DNA from: Volvox africanus
Lineage: Eukaryota > Chlorophyta > Chlorophyceae > Chlamydomonadales > Volvocaceae
Assembly (NCBI GenBank): GCA_030268105.1
Contig: BSDZ01000017.1
Location: 1,240,001 to 1,304,000, forward strand
Reading direction: 5' to 3'
DNA length: 64,000 nt
Shown in pieces: positions 61,523-64,000 of this stretch. Numbering within the stretch: the first letter of the stretch is position 1; every line of letters starts with the position of its first letter. The notes beneath the pieces were generated by a model, which ran no database searches, had not been told where the DNA came from, and saw nothing but the letters and a program-made list of their open reading frames with translations. The position numbers and the translations under genes are program-made.

Positions 61523-64000
61523 TCAGGACACCCCCCGGTTCTTGTGCCCTGTTGCATTGCCGCCAGCTGGAATTGCCATTGCAAACAATGGCCGCACAGC
61601 CTTAGCCATCTTTGAACCAACGTACTGCACTGCTTTGCCGCCGCCTGCCGCCAACAGTCCAGCCGCCGCTTGATAGCTGTGGAGGAGAGGAAAAGAAAAC
61701 TCGGTACGGGCGGGTTCACCATGGCAGGACTACAGAAGGTGAAAGACCAATCGCCGAGTCATTGGAAGTGACATGTAAGGTTGGTGTGCTCTGGACCTGA
61801 GCCTGAGAGGCGGCAGCCGATAATTGGGAGGGTAAGGTAGCTGACAAAGAGAGGCTCCGCCGCCAAGGACAGAAAGGACTATTCTAGACCCCGGCTTCCG
61901 TCAAAACGTGGGACTTTCCAGTCAACCAGCCTATTGATATGTGACATTCCGATCGCACATACACACACACACACACACGCGCGCGCGCGCACACACACAC
62001 ACAAATACATATGCGCGCATGCGTGCTCTACAAGTGTAAGTCGTTCAAGACGTACATACTGGATCTCCGTACAATGGCCGCCAAACTGTCCGCAGTTAGC
62101 CGCTGCACGGCCCCAGATCGCATCGCCGCCGCCACCACCTCCTTCTGAGTACTCGTACCAGGGGCCAGGTGCTCCAGGGGCACGTGGTAGCCCAACCTGG
62201 GGCCGGCGGAGGAAAGCCAAACACGAAGAGGAGCAAATGGAGCTGCGCGGGCACCCTAAATGTCCCAACACTGATCCACCTCAAGCCGAGCAGGGATAGA
62301 AATCCATATCCATACTGGAATAAAAAATTGGTTTGGTATGCTCCAACCTAATTGAACCAAAGCAGTACACCGGTACCATGCAACAATTCGGGCCGCCTTT
62401 CCTTTCCTCCCCGCCCAGGATCCAGGACCCTGCCCACCTGGCCGCCATTTCATGAAGCAGCCCGGGTGCTAGTAGCTGCAATGCGGCGCCTTGAGCTTCG
62501 GCGTCTTTGGACTGCCGCCATAGTCGACAGCCGCTGTTCGCACCACCTCCACTCCGCATGGCTGACGTTGGCGCCACCTGGCCCATCACCTCCAACTTCA
62601 GCGTGGAGTAGCGCCCCGACTGCTGCCGCGATGGAAAGGGGGACGGGAAGAGACATGTTCTTTGAGTTACACCGCGGCTGTCAACCATGCAAAACACAGC
62701 CGCGGTCAGGACAATCGGAAAATGTTGTATGATGTACTGATTGTTCAACATGCAGACCCCACCAGTATGCACGTACCGATACATACACGTCCAGTAGTTA
62801 TCCGTACTATCGTACGGATGGAACATATATGTGCCGGTACGCAATCAAGAAACATGAGAAGGCAATTGTAATTCTCACAGCATACAGAATTGCGTCCCTT
62901 GTTGGTGGTTATCCGCACACCTGGATAAGCAGCGGCATGTACATGCTGTACAACTCGTCCCAACTGCCGTCCACTATCCGGGCCACCTTGTTCGGGTCTT
63001 CCGCTCCAATCGCCAAGCGAATATCCCCCCGATAGCTGAGACCCACCAGGGTGCGCAGCAGCTCCTGCAATACACCGTACATCGTACATCGTACACACAA
63101 CATGCTTAGACCGCGTCCTGTCCCGGGGCAAGTGCCGAGAAAGACAAAAAGCTAACGAACTCTTAGTGATCCCTCTCCCTCTCCCTCGAGGCCACATCAT
63201 GCTATTATCGCCAGTGGAATGGTGGATACACTTACGAACTCAAAGCAGCCAGTAACGAACCAAAATGAAAGGACCGAAAATGGGTGGCCGGGATCCCAAT
63301 GGTGTGAGCCCCAGCAACCCCACACATTGGAAGGGAGCCAGGCTTTTGGGCAGGAGGTGGGGTTTGGCGATTGTTGTGCCAAAGTCTGGAAGTTTACCCC
63401 CCTCCCCCACTCGCCCTAGGGTTTCACAAGCCGTGCCCCCAGCCCCTCACAGGTTTCCTCTTGACACGTCACGCGAAAAGCCCAACAGAGCGTCAGTTGC
63501 AGTTTGATTTTATTTTCATCCTCGCCCCTAGCGGGCCCGTCCAACCTCCCAATCTCCATGTCAGGCCTTCACAGGTGGGGTCTCACACGTGCTCCGCTGG
63601 GTTTCACGGCTTTCATCCCACTATTAAGGTTGCGGTTGTGGGGTTCTCCTTTTCCCGATGCACTCATACCCCATACATACTCATACAAGCTAATCGTCAT
63701 CACATTCCCTGACCTCCTCGGTGAAGGTGGGCGGCAGGAGCACCAGAGCGGCTGCCAGTGCGTTGTGCAGGTTAGTCTCTTGAGCTGCCGCCAGCGGCCC
63801 CGGCGGCGCCGGCAACAGCGGCGTGACGGGTTTGTGCATCCGCCCTGCAATGTAGAGGTGCTCCCAGAGAGACAGGTCCCGCTCTAAGGTAGCCGCCTCA
63901 ACGACGCCGTACTTGATGGTCATCTGGCTCATGATAGAGTCGGGAACGGAGTAAAACGTAAAGGGGCGCCGTGGACGTTTCCGTGGTAGTAATTTCACCA
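61523..64000 (-). CDS. TAM41: TAM41, mitochondrial CDP-diacylglycerol synthase (5' partial)
   Basis: Matrix-facing inner-membrane enzyme that makes CDP-diacylglycerol from phosphatidic acid and CTP, feeding cardiolipin synthesis. Visible exons on the minus strand are from beyond 64000 to 63714, then 63064-62921, 62622-62438, 62196-62056 and 61676-61523 (phases 0,0,2,2), about 303 residues; all junctions close. The first visible exon has KYGVVEAATLERDLSLWEHL then YIAGRMHKPV and LHNALAAALVLLPPTFTEE; the next gives ELLRTLVGLSYRGDIRLAIG with NKVARIVDG. The last two carry DSLAAIVRRSS and QAAAGLLAAGGGKAVQYVGS, the typical C-terminus. The N-terminal nucleotidyltransferase motif and the start codon lie beyond the right edge. 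The middle exon (62622-62438) is the least conserved but fits by phase and by its LAPGLLHEMAARW block. The last intron holds a Z-DNA-prone tract. Confidence 0.94.
61954..62026. repeat. CA/CG alternating purine-pyrimidine tract in a TAM41 intron
   Basis: 50 bp of strict alternation (AC, then GC, then AC) at 61954-62003, followed after one break by another 22 bp ending in GCGCGCATGCGTGC. It lies in the last TAM41 intron, about 30 bp from the exon ending at 62056. Confidence 0.95.

Overview
The window is nuclear DNA of a photosynthetic eukaryote, most likely a chlorophyte green alga. It shows spliceosomal introns in nearly every recognisable gene, a nuclear gene for the plastid protein Ycf33, a plant-type class II DAHP synthase with a transit-peptide-like leader, a lumen-type TPR protein, and mitochondrial assembly genes that belong in a nuclear genome. 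About half of the 5' splice sites I placed read GTG rather than GTA, introns carry many simple repeats, and a decayed Ty1/copia element is present. I cannot name the genus from sequence alone.

Layout, left to right. ATP12 (minus; runs off the left edge) stands head-to-head with an intronless mitochondrial uS14 gene. After a 3.1 kb stretch without a supported gene comes a TMEM19/PGR-family membrane protein (minus, 3 exons), divergent from a ceramide synthase (plus, 6 exons) whose fifth intron holds a 43-copy GGGACA array. Nuclear ycf33 (minus) is divergent from ORC4 (plus, at least 9 exons). CNOT11 (minus, 7 exons, one GC-AG intron) is divergent from class II DAHP synthase (plus, 3 exons). From 31.7 to 52.4 kb the window is gene-poor: two long, low-complexity, unassigned minus-strand proteins and a rearranged copia element containing perfect palindromes. 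The right end has a MEAK7/TLDC1-like TLDc protein (plus, 6 exons), a TPR protein probably sent to the thylakoid lumen (plus, 7 exons), and TAM41 (minus, 5 visible exons, running off the right edge).

The exon structures were built by hand: conserved family blocks were matched, splice sites located, and reading phase checked across each junction. For the named genes each junction listed closes in phase, which is the main reason for the high confidence. The genes are housekeeping functions and not one pathway: mitochondria (ATP12, uS14m, TAM41), plastid (Ycf33, TPR protein, DAHP synthase), lipid metabolism (ceramide synthase, TAM41), replication (ORC4), mRNA decay (CNOT11) and possible TOR-linked signalling (MEAK7-like). 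The arrangement is notable: eight genes form four head-to-head pairs with 342 to 725 bp between start codons. I found no prokaryotic-type system, CRISPR array, rRNA or convincing tRNA, and no clearly new multi-gene system. The most unusual signals are the copia palindromes, the G-quadruplex-prone intronic array and the two unassigned proteins.
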